The position numbers and the translations under genes are program-made. From a virus, in IMG/VR virus record IMGVR_UViG_3300028920_000041, positions 56,931-120,930 of that record: 64,000 bases of DNA; one strand, written 5' to 3'. Shown one piece after another: positions 32,903 to 41,789 of the stretch. The stretch's first letter is position 1, and the number at the start of each line of letters is the position of its first letter. Below the pieces are notes generated by a model, which saw nothing but the letters and a program-made list of their open reading frames with translations, was not told the origin of the DNA and searched no databases.

Positions 32903-33343
32903 ATGAGCTATACATACACATTCACAGTAGGAGTTGCTCCAGTTGTAAGATCAACAACAGATTCAGACTTTCTAAAGGCTTTTGACTTTCCACTTCAGTT
33001 CAAATCGAATGGTGATTTAACTCTAACGTCAAACGATCGTGCAATTGAGCATGATTTGAAGCATGCTGTAATGCTGCTTATAGGTGGTATACCTCTTTCT
33101 GGGCAGATTGGAAGCAGGGTGCCTACCATGCCGTTTGACCCTAATGATTCTGTTAACAGCGATATCATTGTAGAGGAAATAGCAAGGTCTTGTAGACTAA
33201 ACGTACCTCAAGCTCTAGTTGACAAAGACATATTCATAGTTGAAGAGGATCATAGTGTAAGAGCTGTGGTTCCTTACGTAGCTCCAGGCAGAATGAATCT
33301 GAAGATTTTGAATTTGGCTATTCCTGTGCAAGACATTGACTGA
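32903..33343 (+). CDS. Baseplate wedge protein, gp25-like (copy 1)
   Basis: 146 residues starting MSYTYTFTVG. The gp25/gpW pattern is visible: FDFPLQFKSNGDLTLTSNDR, AIEHDLKHAVMLLIGGIPLS, then FDPNDSVNSDIIVEEIARSC. gp25 initiates sheath assembly on the baseplate in contractile tails. A second relative (39628-40071) begins MSYTYSFTVG and shares FPLQFYPNGDILLDTDESV, so the gene is duplicated around the fibre cassette. Confidence 0.75.
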   Translation: MSYTYTFTVGVAPVVRSTTDSDFLKAFDFPLQFKSNGDLTLTSNDRAIEHDLKHAVMLLIGGIPLSGQIGSRVPTMPFDPNDSVNSDIIVEEIARSCRLNVPQALVDKDIFIVEEDHSVRAVVPYVAPGRMNLKILNLAIPVQDID

Positions 33344-33399
33344 CCTGTCTATAGCTTCTCTTAACCAACATAAGAACAAGCAAAGAAAAGGAGTTATAG

Positions 33400-34977
33400 A
33401 TGGCTGTTCCAGTTGTAACCTGTTCTGCGGATATAGTTCTTTCTTACGATGCATCTGGACGAACAATACAGTTAAATGCATCTGCCACGAATTCTCCAAC
33501 CTCTTGGCAGTGGACAATACTACACGTTCCTCCAGGATCTACAGCTAATGTAGGCACTAAAGGAGATTTTGTTGATGGTGTGTCAGCAGAGCAAAATCCG
33601 CAATTGGAGATAGATGGTGGAATAGACGGGGGTTATTGTATTCAAGCAATGGCTCTAAATGGAGACGGTAGCTCTAGTTCTTTAAATTCCGGATCTCAGC
33701 AGTTGATCATTGTAAAAACCCAAGATGGTGAGTATTCGCTACCTCCGGATTATGCCTATGATTGGGGCGAGCGATATTTGAATGAGACCATAAGAGCTAT
33801 TGAAGCAGATCTAGAACTTGCTGGGGAAACTCCTTTAACAACAAAAGGAGACATTTTAGGATACGATACTGCCAATGCTCGTATTCCTATAGGATCAGAC
33901 TATGGGGTTTTGACTTCTGACAGTGGTCAAAGTCTAGGGGTTAAGTATTCCCGTGTTGTCAACGCTAGTCTTGATGACATGGCTCAAGAAACCATAAAAG
34001 GTAGAGCTTCTGGTGCTGGAACAGGGGCACCTACAGATCTAACTCCTACTCAAGTTACTGCGATGCTGAATGAAGTAACTTCCTCTTTGAAAGGCCTAGC
34101 GCCTGCATCTGGTGGGGGAACTGATAATTTTCTTAGAGCTGATTTGTCGTGGGAAGAGCCAACTTTACCTGTTACGACTAAAGGCGATTTACTAGGGTAT
34201 GACACTACAAAAAATCGTGTACCTGTAGGATCAGATGATGAAGTACTAACGGCTGACAGTGGACAGGGTCTAGGTGTTAAGTACTCTCGTGTTGCCAATG
34301 CTAGTCTTGGTGACATGTTAGAAAGCACAATAAAGGGTAGGGCAGACGGTGCTGGAACTGGGGCACCTACAGATCTAACTCCAGCACAAGCAACAGCCAT
34401 TATCAATGAACTGTCAGACTCTGAAAAAGGCTTAGCTCCTGCATCTGGGGGTGGCACGGATAACTTTTTAAGGGCTGACAAAAGTTGGGCAGTTCCTCCA
34501 GGTACAGGAATAAATCCTCTAACGACAAAAGGGGATCTATATGGCTATGATACAGAAGCTACTAGAATTCCTGTAGGAGTCAATGAGAGAGTCCTCACAG
34601 CGGATGATACAGCTAGCTTAGGTGTTATCTGGCAGGAACCGCAGAAAAGCCATGAACAGATAATTGATTCTAGTTCAAGTGGAAATATTGATACACAAAT
34701 CGACTACCTTGTTTATGGTGACGGCAATCTGGATACGCCTTCTGGTTATGACCTTATGGTGTTTAGAGATGGTGTTAAGATGACGTATTCAGCAACACCC
34801 TCTGCTTCCAATGAGTATTGGTTTAATGATTCTTTGAACGAAGTTCGTGTTATTGGAGATGGTTCTTCCCATCGTTGGGAAGTCTATTATAGATCTACCG
34901 CTGTTAGCGGTTACTCAGCAAATAACCCTGGAACCTTTGGTACTGCGAACTTTGGTACATCCACATTTGACGGATAG
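33400..34977 (+). CDS. Tail fibre protein with Ig-like N-terminus and internal repeats
   Basis: 525 residues after a strong Shine-Dalgarno (AAAAGGAG). The N-terminal about 110 residues are an Ig/PKD-like beta domain (VTCSADIVLSYDASGRTIQL, SPTSWQWTILHVPPGS). Then come two full and one partial copy of a 112-116 residue repeat (PLTTKGDILGYDT, VLTSDSGQSLGVKYSRV, TIKGRASGAGTGAPTDLTP, GLAPASGGGTDNFLRAD), a type common in long fibre shafts. The C-terminal about 100 residues form a separate beta domain. A 56-base leader precedes it. Confidence 0.7.
   Translation: MAVPVVTCSADIVLSYDASGRTIQLNASATNSPTSWQWTILHVPPGSTANVGTKGDFVDGVSAEQNPQLEIDGGIDGGYCIQAMALNGDGSSSSLNSGSQQLIIVKTQDGEYSLPPDYAYDWGERYLNETIRAIEADLELAGETPLTTKGDILGYDTANARIPIGSDYGVLTSDSGQSLGVKYSRVVNASLDDMAQETIKGRASGAGTGAPTDLTPTQVTAMLNEVTSSLKGLAPASGGGTDNFLRADLSWEEPTLPVTTKGDLLGYDTTKNRVPVGSDDEVLTADSGQGLGVKYSRVANASLGDMLESTIKGRADGAGTGAPTDLTPAQATAIINELSDSEKGLAPASGGGTDNFLRADKSWAVPPGTGINPLTTKGDLYGYDTEATRIPVGVNERVLTADDTASLGVIWQEPQKSHEQIIDSSSSGNIDTQIDYLVYGDGNLDTPSGYDLMVFRDGVKMTYSATPSASNEYWFNDSLNEVRVIGDGSSHRWEVYYRSTAVSGYSANNPGTFGTANFGTSTFDG
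33832..34644 (+). repeat. Internal fibre repeats (2.4 copies)
   Basis: In-frame repeats beginning at 33832, 34168 and 34516 (336 and 348 bases, then a partial copy). DNA identity is visible in blocks such as GGTGCTGGAAC and GCACCTACAGATCTAACTCC. Copy-number change by recombination is likely. Confidence 0.65.
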
Positions 34978-34988
34978 GAGCCTCAGAA

Positions 34989-36611
34989 ATGCCACTCCCA
35001 GATCAACCATGGAGCACTTCGTTTCCAACGTCGCAGGACACTCCAGGTGTGGAGCAACCGGACCTTACTCCTGATTCAACTCCAGGTGCGGAGGATGGTC
35101 ATCGTGTTCTTGTACAGCACTTTCATGCTCTAAGAGACAAGCTCCAAGACTTAGCAGACGATCATGGTGATGATTCGAACCTTCCAGCCGGTTGTACTCG
35201 TGACAAGGTAGCAGACCTTGAGGAAGCTGGTTTTAGCAAAGCCGTAGGATCTACAGTAAAGTACTACATTGATGGTACAGCCGGTAATGACTCTACCGGT
35301 GATGGTGCGGCATGGGGAACTGCATTTGCTACATTTGATCATGTTTGGAACAATGTATTACCTGTTGTTCTTAGAGATAAATACATCATCCAATTCCGAA
35401 ACGTTGGAGCTGTTGCAGATACAAATCCCAACAGTGGTATCCATACCGGTAAGATGCTTCTTGGAGCAGATTCCAAGTTCGTTCTTGTTGGCGAAGATGG
35501 GTACAACGTAGTTTCTGCAGGAAGCACCTTTACTGGTGGAGACACCAAAACTGGTACTCTTGGTGCGGCCGGCTGGACTATTAACGATCACGCTGGAAAG
35601 TGGGTTCGTATCACGACAGGACCGGATGCAGGGTATGTTAGAAGTGTTATTAGAAATACAGCAGATACACTTTACTTTAACGTAGATCTAGCTAATACAG
35701 CGTCAGGACAAACATGGGAATGGGTAGAGCCTAACGCTACTGCGTCTGGTCAGTTCACAACGGTTTGGACTGCCGGAACACAAGATGGTGGGGGCGTAAC
35801 TTATGACCATTTCAAACACTCAGGAGATCTATTAGAAGTCTTGGGTTCTCCAGGGGCTGTTTCTTTCGGCAACCTTTACAATGTTGGTCAAAGTCGTGTG
35901 AACCTTAACAAAGAAGGTGGTAATTCCTTTTCAGCGACTGCAGTGAAAACTAGTTCTACTACCGGCGATGATCTTTCAGATGGGGTTGACAGAGGTGGAC
36001 TTTCTCATGATTTATCAGGGACTGAAAACGGTTTGCTAGATCTACAAGGATTGAATACTTTGGATGTTCAGGGTTGGATTGCTGCTGGACTTGAGATGTC
36101 AGATTGTTCTTTGTGGGGAAACCTTGGGAGCAATGGTGATACAGATACTATTCGTGCATCTATTATAAATCCAAGCAACGCAAACCGTTGTGCAATGATG
36201 CGTATGTGCAAGGTTCAAGATTCAACCAAAGGTCTTGGTTTTTACATTGATTCTGAAAGCGGAGGACAGGATGGACTTCGCGCTTTAGGATCTAGTCTTA
36301 TATTAATAGCGGGTATGGAGGCGAATAATTGTGTAGATGGGTTGAGTCTTATTGAGTCTACTATTGTTATGTCTAGAGGTATGACAGGTACTGGAAATTC
36401 CGGTTGGGGTGTTAGAGCAAGACGCGGATCATTCATAGTGATAGATAGGACAACGTCTGACCCGTCCGTGACAGGTACATCAGGCGACGTTCAGCTCGAC
36501 AGCGGCCCGTCTACCTGGGCAGCAATCCTCGCCGGGACCGCCCTGGTAGATCCGGTGGAGTTTTCTTCGGTCTACGTAGACACGACCCTTATCCAGGAAG
36601 CTGGCTGGTAG
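34989..36611 (+). CDS. Beta-helix tail spike/receptor-binding protein (paralog 1)
   Basis: 540 residues. N-terminal attachment segment (HRVLVQHFHALRDKLQDLAD), then YYIDGTAGNDSTGDGAAWGT, the usual opening of right-handed beta-helix spikes. The body has beta-helix-like rungs (LDVQGWIAAGLEMSDCSLWG, SLILIAGMEANNCVDGLSLI). It shares landmarks with the next gene: the F-D-H-x-W-N-N-(V/I)-L-P segment, FRNTADTLY/IRNTADTLY, and STWAA(I/V)..G near the C-terminus, so the two are tandem paralogs. Codons turn GC-rich in the last 150 bases. Confidence 0.65.
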   Translation: MPLPDQPWSTSFPTSQDTPGVEQPDLTPDSTPGAEDGHRVLVQHFHALRDKLQDLADDHGDDSNLPAGCTRDKVADLEEAGFSKAVGSTVKYYIDGTAGNDSTGDGAAWGTAFATFDHVWNNVLPVVLRDKYIIQFRNVGAVADTNPNSGIHTGKMLLGADSKFVLVGEDGYNVVSAGSTFTGGDTKTGTLGAAGWTINDHAGKWVRITTGPDAGYVRSVIRNTADTLYFNVDLANTASGQTWEWVEPNATASGQFTTVWTAGTQDGGGVTYDHFKHSGDLLEVLGSPGAVSFGNLYNVGQSRVNLNKEGGNSFSATAVKTSSTTGDDLSDGVDRGGLSHDLSGTENGLLDLQGLNTLDVQGWIAAGLEMSDCSLWGNLGSNGDTDTIRASIINPSNANRCAMMRMCKVQDSTKGLGFYIDSESGGQDGLRALGSSLILIAGMEANNCVDGLSLIESTIVMSRGMTGTGNSGWGVRARRGSFIVIDRTTSDPSVTGTSGDVQLDSGPSTWAAILAGTALVDPVEFSSVYVDTTLIQEAGW

Positions 36612-36620
36612 GAGATAACC

Positions 36621-37934
36621 ATGACAAAGAAATTTGGTTTTGATCTCAGTGGTCGCAGAAGCATGCAGGCTGACCGGGCGTATGGGTCCCCTGGATGGGC
36701 CACGCAGAACTATTACCTGGATCCTGTCTCCGGCAATGATGATAACGATGGCAGGAGCGCTGGAAGCCCCATCCAAACGTTTGATCATTACTGGAACAAC
36801 ATCCTGCCGGATGTTGTAATGCAGTCCCACACGCTTACAATGGCGGAGGGAGTGGTCTCAGTCTCCGGAACGTATGCGCAGAAGCAACTACTTGGGACCG
36901 CGAGTCTGCGGTTCCAGGGGGATACTACCGGTTTTGATTTTACTGGGTCTGGCGGCCCCCTGTCGGTCAGCTCGGGGAGTTCCGGGGTAATGACATTCTC
37001 CCCCTCGCCTGGTTGGGTTACCAATACGCACGCTGGCAGGATGATCTACAATCACACCAAGGGCTATATGGCGTATGTTTTTAGAAACACCGCCGATACG
37101 CTCTATCTCTACTACGGGTATTCCGTGAGTGCATCGGACTCCGTGGAGTGGTGCAAATTCAAAACGTCAATCGATGGCTACTGGGACATCCGGGTGATTG
37201 GAGGAGATCCCGGTCTTAACGCCGTTCGTTTTAACGATCTAAATCTTACAGGTTTTAGCAAGACTTTCTTCGGTGATGTGGAGTTTCGGTTTGATTATGT
37301 TTGTAGTGAGCAAAACTTGGCCGTTTGGGGGACAGCCATGGGCTGGCGAATGCCTGCGTTTGATTTCTATGACTCTTGCGTGAAGGGGCGGCTACTAGTT
37401 CAGTCTTGCATTTTTGACGCGGAGTACCCGTGTGTAACTGGTGGCCTGCAATTGTATGGGTGTGATCTCCAGTCTTACTACATGGATGGTAAATTTCTAG
37501 GCTCTGGCTATGATCCAGCGATTAAACTCTACCGCTGTGACTGTTTGGAAGAGGACGGATTTGGGGATATCGAGGTAGATCCAAACGGCAACGATATTGC
37601 AATAGATATCAAGAACTGCCCCCTTGTTCGTCTCTACCGAGATCTTAACATTACCAACCCTGGAGCCAACGGTATCCGAGTGCAAAACTCTCAACTCGTC
37701 GTCAGCCACAACGGGTTGTCAGGGGCACCCACATCCTACGGAGTTATTCTGCGACACGGATCCAGGCTTCGTTTAAAATCATTCGTAATTCCTACTCTTA
37801 ACGGGGGAACAGCGGATATATACGACGGCAGCGGAACGTCCACATGGGCTGCTGTCCAGGGAGGTACGCCGCTCGTTAACACAAATGAGATGACCTCGGC
37901 CGTTTTGGATACCATCGCCCTTGAAGACGAATAG
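36621..37934 (+). CDS. Beta-helix tail spike/receptor-binding protein (paralog 2)
   Basis: 437 residues after a good ribosome site (GGAGATAACC). It shares YYLDPVSGNDDNDGRSAGSP, TFDHYWNNILPDVV, HAGRMIYNHTKG, VFRNTADTLYLYYG and GTSTWAAVQGGTPLVNTNEM with paralog 1 but lacks its N-terminal 80 residues. Much of the gene is GC-richer than paralog 1, with several cysteines in the helix body. Likely an alternative receptor-binding spike acquired or diverged recently. Confidence 0.65.
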   Translation: MTKKFGFDLSGRRSMQADRAYGSPGWATQNYYLDPVSGNDDNDGRSAGSPIQTFDHYWNNILPDVVMQSHTLTMAEGVVSVSGTYAQKQLLGTASLRFQGDTTGFDFTGSGGPLSVSSGSSGVMTFSPSPGWVTNTHAGRMIYNHTKGYMAYVFRNTADTLYLYYGYSVSASDSVEWCKFKTSIDGYWDIRVIGGDPGLNAVRFNDLNLTGFSKTFFGDVEFRFDYVCSEQNLAVWGTAMGWRMPAFDFYDSCVKGRLLVQSCIFDAEYPCVTGGLQLYGCDLQSYYMDGKFLGSGYDPAIKLYRCDCLEEDGFGDIEVDPNGNDIAIDIKNCPLVRLYRDLNITNPGANGIRVQNSQLVVSHNGLSGAPTSYGVILRHGSRLRLKSFVIPTLNGGTADIYDGSGTSTWAAVQGGTPLVNTNEMTSAVLDTIALEDE

Positions 37935-37942
37935 GAACGGAC

Positions 37943-38197
37943 ATGCCGAACCCAAACAAAAACTACATCATCAAGACGTGTCCAAGCTGTTCGGACACCA
38001 ACCTTTCCGTACTGCGTGGCCACGCAGAAAGTTATTATGGTCGCAATGCGCAGGGAATTCCACTGAGCGCAAAGATTGAAAGAGGACTCCCCACGCAGAG
38101 CGTTGCAAAATGCAGGGTTTGTTTTGCTACATCGACGTGGAACTTGGTCCAGACTGATCTGTCATCCCCTGATATCGACTACACAGAGCAGACCTGA
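37943..38197 (+). CDS. Small zinc-ribbon protein in spike cassette
   Basis: 84 residues with CPSCSDTN near residue 13 and CRVCFAT near residue 57, a two-knuckle zinc ribbon. GC-rich like the preceding spike gene, suggesting it travels with it. Could be a folding helper or small adaptor; no evidence decides. A 57-base gap with no clear signal follows. Confidence 0.5.
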   Translation: MPNPNKNYIIKTCPSCSDTNLSVLRGHAESYYGRNAQGIPLSAKIERGLPTQSVAKCRVCFATSTWNLVQTDLSSPDIDYTEQT

Positions 38198-38254
38198 TCT
38201 GTTCTCCTGTAGAATCAAGTTGCATGCAATCGCGGTAAGGGTTGAGGTTAGTGT

Positions 38255-39631
38255 ATGAGTAAACAAATCACTCTTTGGACCGCTTCAGCAGACGGTCTTG
38301 CATACAGCTTGGATTGGGGTGCGACATGGACTGAAGTTTCTACGGCTCCCATTTTTTCAGGAGGCATTGTAAACGCGCTTTGGGGGCCACGTGACTCTTG
38401 GAAGATATATGTACTGTATGGCCCGAACTTTGGTGGCCAAGGGGGGATTTGGTACTACGACGAAACGGGTTGGCATTCTGAATTGATAGGGTTCAATACA
38501 GAGCCTATTTATTCTACTTGGCCTACTCGGCGCGGAATTTGGTGTAACGAAGACGATACGTATGTTGTTCATGTCCACAAAGGGATCATCCGGGAAAGAG
38601 ATGGTGCTCCAGGAACTTCTTGGACGGAAACTGTTGTTTATTTTCCTGGTAGCTGGTGGGAAGGATTTTATGATGTTCATGGTAATCCCGATGGGTCTGC
38701 TGTGTATGCTGCTTATAGCGAGACACAGCTTTATAGAAAAGACCCAACCACAGGGGTTTGGGCAAGGGCAACACTTGTACCTTCATATAGACTTCACTGT
38801 GTACGTGTAGTTAGCGATACCGAAGTTTGGATCTGTGGTCAAGGTAACACTGGCGGTCTAGGGCGTAGTGGGAACATTTGGAAGTGGGACGGTGCTACTT
38901 TAACTGAAGAGTTTGTTAAATCAGACCCCTTTGGTACTACGCGAATAACCTCACTATACATGGAGGACGACGGATCTGCGGGTTGGGCCATTTGGCACAA
39001 CAATAATGATCTTTCCTTTCTTCAGTACAACGGATCTGTCTGGTCCGAAGTTCAAGCAGCAGATTTCGGCTCACGTCCTACGGAAATTACTCAGCTTGCG
39101 GGTGATTTGCCAAGTGCAAGACTGGTGCTTGACGACAGTATTCTCGTTGCCTATGACGGCGCGACATGGAGTGTCTTACCTACGTCTTTTCCCATCTCGG
39201 GGGACTTTCTCAGCTTACAGTACCTCGGTCCAGATCTTACACCTGAACCGCCTGCAACAGTACAAGAAAGACCTGCTTACGGACTACAAAGGTATGGCTC
39301 TAGTTCTCTTTATGGCAAATCGTTTACGGATGGTCCACTTATACAAAATCAAGATCCTGCCCCAGACTCTGTTGATAATTCTGTAGACACTCCAATAGAA
39401 ACAGAAGTTAATGGGATATTGTATCCTACAGATCCTGCAACTGTTGTAATCAGAGTAAATGGAGTCATTGCGTGGGAAAGTGACTCACCACAAAATGGGT
39501 ATACAGGCTACAAAACAAACTCTATGAACGGTTTTAGGTACCACTTAGAAGCTCCAGGATCGTTTCAAAATTATTCTCAAGTTGTTATAGAGATAGATGC
39601 AAAAGACACGAATGGCAGTGCTATTACATGA
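38255..39631 (+). CDS. Beta-propeller-like fibre protein (BNR/sialidase-like repeats)
   Basis: 458 residues. Repeating units with D-x-G-x-T-W (SLDWGATWTEV at about 19-29, WEGFYDVHGNPDGSAVYAAY, CVRVVSDTEVWICGQG, IWKWDGATLTEEFV, LVAYDGATWSVLPTS) fit BNR/Asp-box beta-propellers found in glycan-binding and sialidase proteins. The last about 110 residues are a separate beta domain (VDNSVDTPIETEVNGILYP), probably an adhesin-like Ig fold. Located between two gp25 paralogs with the other spikes; a host-binding role is inferred. Confidence 0.6.
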   Translation: MSKQITLWTASADGLAYSLDWGATWTEVSTAPIFSGGIVNALWGPRDSWKIYVLYGPNFGGQGGIWYYDETGWHSELIGFNTEPIYSTWPTRRGIWCNEDDTYVVHVHKGIIRERDGAPGTSWTETVVYFPGSWWEGFYDVHGNPDGSAVYAAYSETQLYRKDPTTGVWARATLVPSYRLHCVRVVSDTEVWICGQGNTGGLGRSGNIWKWDGATLTEEFVKSDPFGTTRITSLYMEDDGSAGWAIWHNNNDLSFLQYNGSVWSEVQAADFGSRPTEITQLAGDLPSARLVLDDSILVAYDGATWSVLPTSFPISGDFLSLQYLGPDLTPEPPATVQERPAYGLQRYGSSSLYGKSFTDGPLIQNQDPAPDSVDNSVDTPIETEVNGILYPTDPATVVIRVNGVIAWESDSPQNGYTGYKTNSMNGFRYHLEAPGSFQNYSQVVIEIDAKDTNGSAIT

Positions 39632-40071
39632 GTTATACGTATTCATTCACTGTAGGATCTTACACAGCCCCAGATCTATCGAGTAGTCTGGATAACGCTT
39701 ACTTGATAGGACCATCTTTCCCTCTTCAGTTTTATCCTAATGGAGATATTCTGCTAGATACAGATGAATCTGTTCTGAACAGTGACATAAGGCTATCAGC
39801 TTTTGTTAGACCCTATGGGATACCTCTTTTCCCCCTAGGTGTCGGGATAGAAGACTTCGCATTTGATCAACTTGATGAAGTAATTAGAGCAGAACTAGAG
39901 ATACATGTATCGGATGGTGTGTCTAGCAGTGTAGATGGGATTGTAATTGACAGATCTTTTTACTTCGAAGAGAGCGAGAACTCTCTTAAAGTCATTGTCC
40001 CTTACGTAAACACAAGAATCAACAAGAACCAAAGTTCAGTGATTGTCACTGAAAGGCACAAGGTTGGATAA
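39628..40071 (+). CDS. gp25-like baseplate protein (copy 2)
   Basis: 147 residues, MSYTYSFTVG start, FPLQFYPNGDILLDTDESVL, then IRLSAFVRPYGIPLFPLGVG and a gp25-like ending. It is less canonical than copy 1. ATGA-coupled to the propeller gene and TAATG-coupled to the gp6-like gene. It may replace or pair with copy 1 in the wedge, or hold fibres; inferred from homology only. Confidence 0.65.
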   Translation: MSYTYSFTVGSYTAPDLSSSLDNAYLIGPSFPLQFYPNGDILLDTDESVLNSDIRLSAFVRPYGIPLFPLGVGIEDFAFDQLDEVIRAELEIHVSDGVSSSVDGIVIDRSFYFEESENSLKVIVPYVNTRINKNQSSVIVTERHKVG

Positions 40072-41789
40072 TGGCACTTGTACAGGCTAAGAGACTTTCT
40101 TATACCAGAAGAGATCTACTGAGCCTTCACACTGAAGTGTCCAAGTACTGGAAGGAGTTTATTCCTGTTATCAACGATACGAGCGAGATGAATTCTGGAC
40201 GTGTCTACCTGACTATCCATGAAGCGCTACTAGACAACGCAAATTTCGCCATTGATCAGAATTTCTTGGAAACCAAGCTTTCAACAGCAAGGCAAAGGAA
40301 AAACATCCTTCGTATTGCTTACATGCTTGACTATGAGCCTACTTCAGTATCTGCGGCTAGTGTTGATTTGACTGTTTCAATGCTTTCAGGTACAGCCGGG
40401 GCAGGTGGACAAGCTATCCCCATCTACACACGGTTTAGATCTGTTGTCTCGCCTGTTGTAGAATTTATTGCTATAGAAGCGTCCACTATACCCGAAGGAG
40501 AGTCTTCAGTAGAAATACAGGTTGTTCAAGGTATACGCATATCAAGGACTCTCACAACTTCGGCAAGCGGATCTGCAAACCAGCGGTACACACTCTCAAA
40601 TGCTAAAACTCCACACAGCTTGGTTGAGATAACAGTTGATGGAAAACTATGGACCAAAGTACAGGACTTTTCAGAATCCGATGATGAATCAGAGCACTAT
40701 AAGCTTGAGTATGATGAAAATGACTATACTACAGTGATCTTTGGTGATGGAGAATTTGGAAAAGTACCGGATAGTGGTGCTGTAATAACATCAGGCTATA
40801 TCCAAACGGATGCAGACGATGGAAACGCTCCAGCCAATACAATTACAAAAGTCATTGGTTCACTTGCTTCTACAATAGGTAGTACCAACGATGAAGGGGC
40901 TTCTGGTGGTGCTGTTAGTGAGACCAACGAATCAATCAAAAGAAATGCCCCGGCAGTAAGGCGAAGCTACAATAGAGCTGTTACACGAGAAGACTATGAA
41001 TCTTTAGCTACAGCCATGGAAGGCGTTTACAAGTCCTTTGCAATACGAGGTGAAGGTGCAAGAACAGACATCTATTTGCTTCCAGAAGGTGGAGGTATCG
41101 CAAGCAACTTTCTGATTAGCTCAGTTCAAACAGAGCTAGACAATAAAAAGGTTGATGGTGCGGTACCTGCAGTAGACACACTTCAGCAAGCTGGCGTTGT
41201 GATCTCTGTGAACGCTGTAACATTTACAAACAGAGTCTCTAAATCAACTGTCAAAGCAAAGATTATAGCAGAGACAGAAGCTAACCTTATCTATACAGAG
41301 CTTACTCGCGGAAGAGCTTTTACACGGTCTGACTTGTCTAAGCTTTATGAAAACCTTGAGGACGGAGATCTTATCGACTACGTTGATTACACTATATTGA
41401 CCCGTGTTCCAAGGGTTGTCAAAAGCAATGCAAGTGCTCCGGACTTCCAAGGTAGGGTGAAGGTCTTTTCTGCAGCTAGCTATGATACCTATCTAATTAC
41501 AGCGACGAGTACAACACAGTTCACAGTGAGCAAGAACGGAACACCACAAACATCGCAAGGAACTGTTGCAACAGAGTACACAACCAGCGGCAGTGAGATC
41601 ACATTCACGCTAGGTGTCTCTGGTGACACTCTGACAGCGGGTGACACATGGATTTTCAAGACTTCTGCTTATGTGGATAACATCGTAATTGATGACAACG
41701 AAGTGATGCAGCTAGAGTCGAGTTCGGACTTGAATGTATCAGTGTTCTTCCCGGGCGAATACGACATTGCCACCAAGAGTGCAATCTAA
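40071..41789 (+). CDS. Baseplate wedge protein gp6/gpJ-like
   Basis: 572 residues. Typical Baseplate_J landmarks: NILRIAYMLDYEPTSVSAAS, GQAIPIYTRFRSVVSPVVEF, FGDGEFGKVPDSGAVI, VRRSYNRAVTREDYESLATA and FTRSDLSKLYENL. These form the wedge that drives sheath contraction. An inserted beta segment lies near the C-terminus (TSTTQFTVSKNGTPQ). It lies in the usual order gp25, gp6/J, gpI. Confidence 0.85.
   Translation: MALVQAKRLSYTRRDLLSLHTEVSKYWKEFIPVINDTSEMNSGRVYLTIHEALLDNANFAIDQNFLETKLSTARQRKNILRIAYMLDYEPTSVSAASVDLTVSMLSGTAGAGGQAIPIYTRFRSVVSPVVEFIAIEASTIPEGESSVEIQVVQGIRISRTLTTSASGSANQRYTLSNAKTPHSLVEITVDGKLWTKVQDFSESDDESEHYKLEYDENDYTTVIFGDGEFGKVPDSGAVITSGYIQTDADDGNAPANTITKVIGSLASTIGSTNDEGASGGAVSETNESIKRNAPAVRRSYNRAVTREDYESLATAMEGVYKSFAIRGEGARTDIYLLPEGGGIASNFLISSVQTELDNKKVDGAVPAVDTLQQAGVVISVNAVTFTNRVSKSTVKAKIIAETEANLIYTELTRGRAFTRSDLSKLYENLEDGDLIDYVDYTILTRVPRVVKSNASAPDFQGRVKVFSAASYDTYLITATSTTQFTVSKNGTPQTSQGTVATEYTTSGSEITFTLGVSGDTLTAGDTWIFKTSAYVDNIVIDDNEVMQLESSSDLNVSVFFPGEYDIATKSAI

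Noticed and set aside
34050-34481. A 143-codon minus-strand open frame over the fibre repeats
   Set aside because: Its repetitive protein simply mirrors the fibre repeats on the other strand; no start signal.
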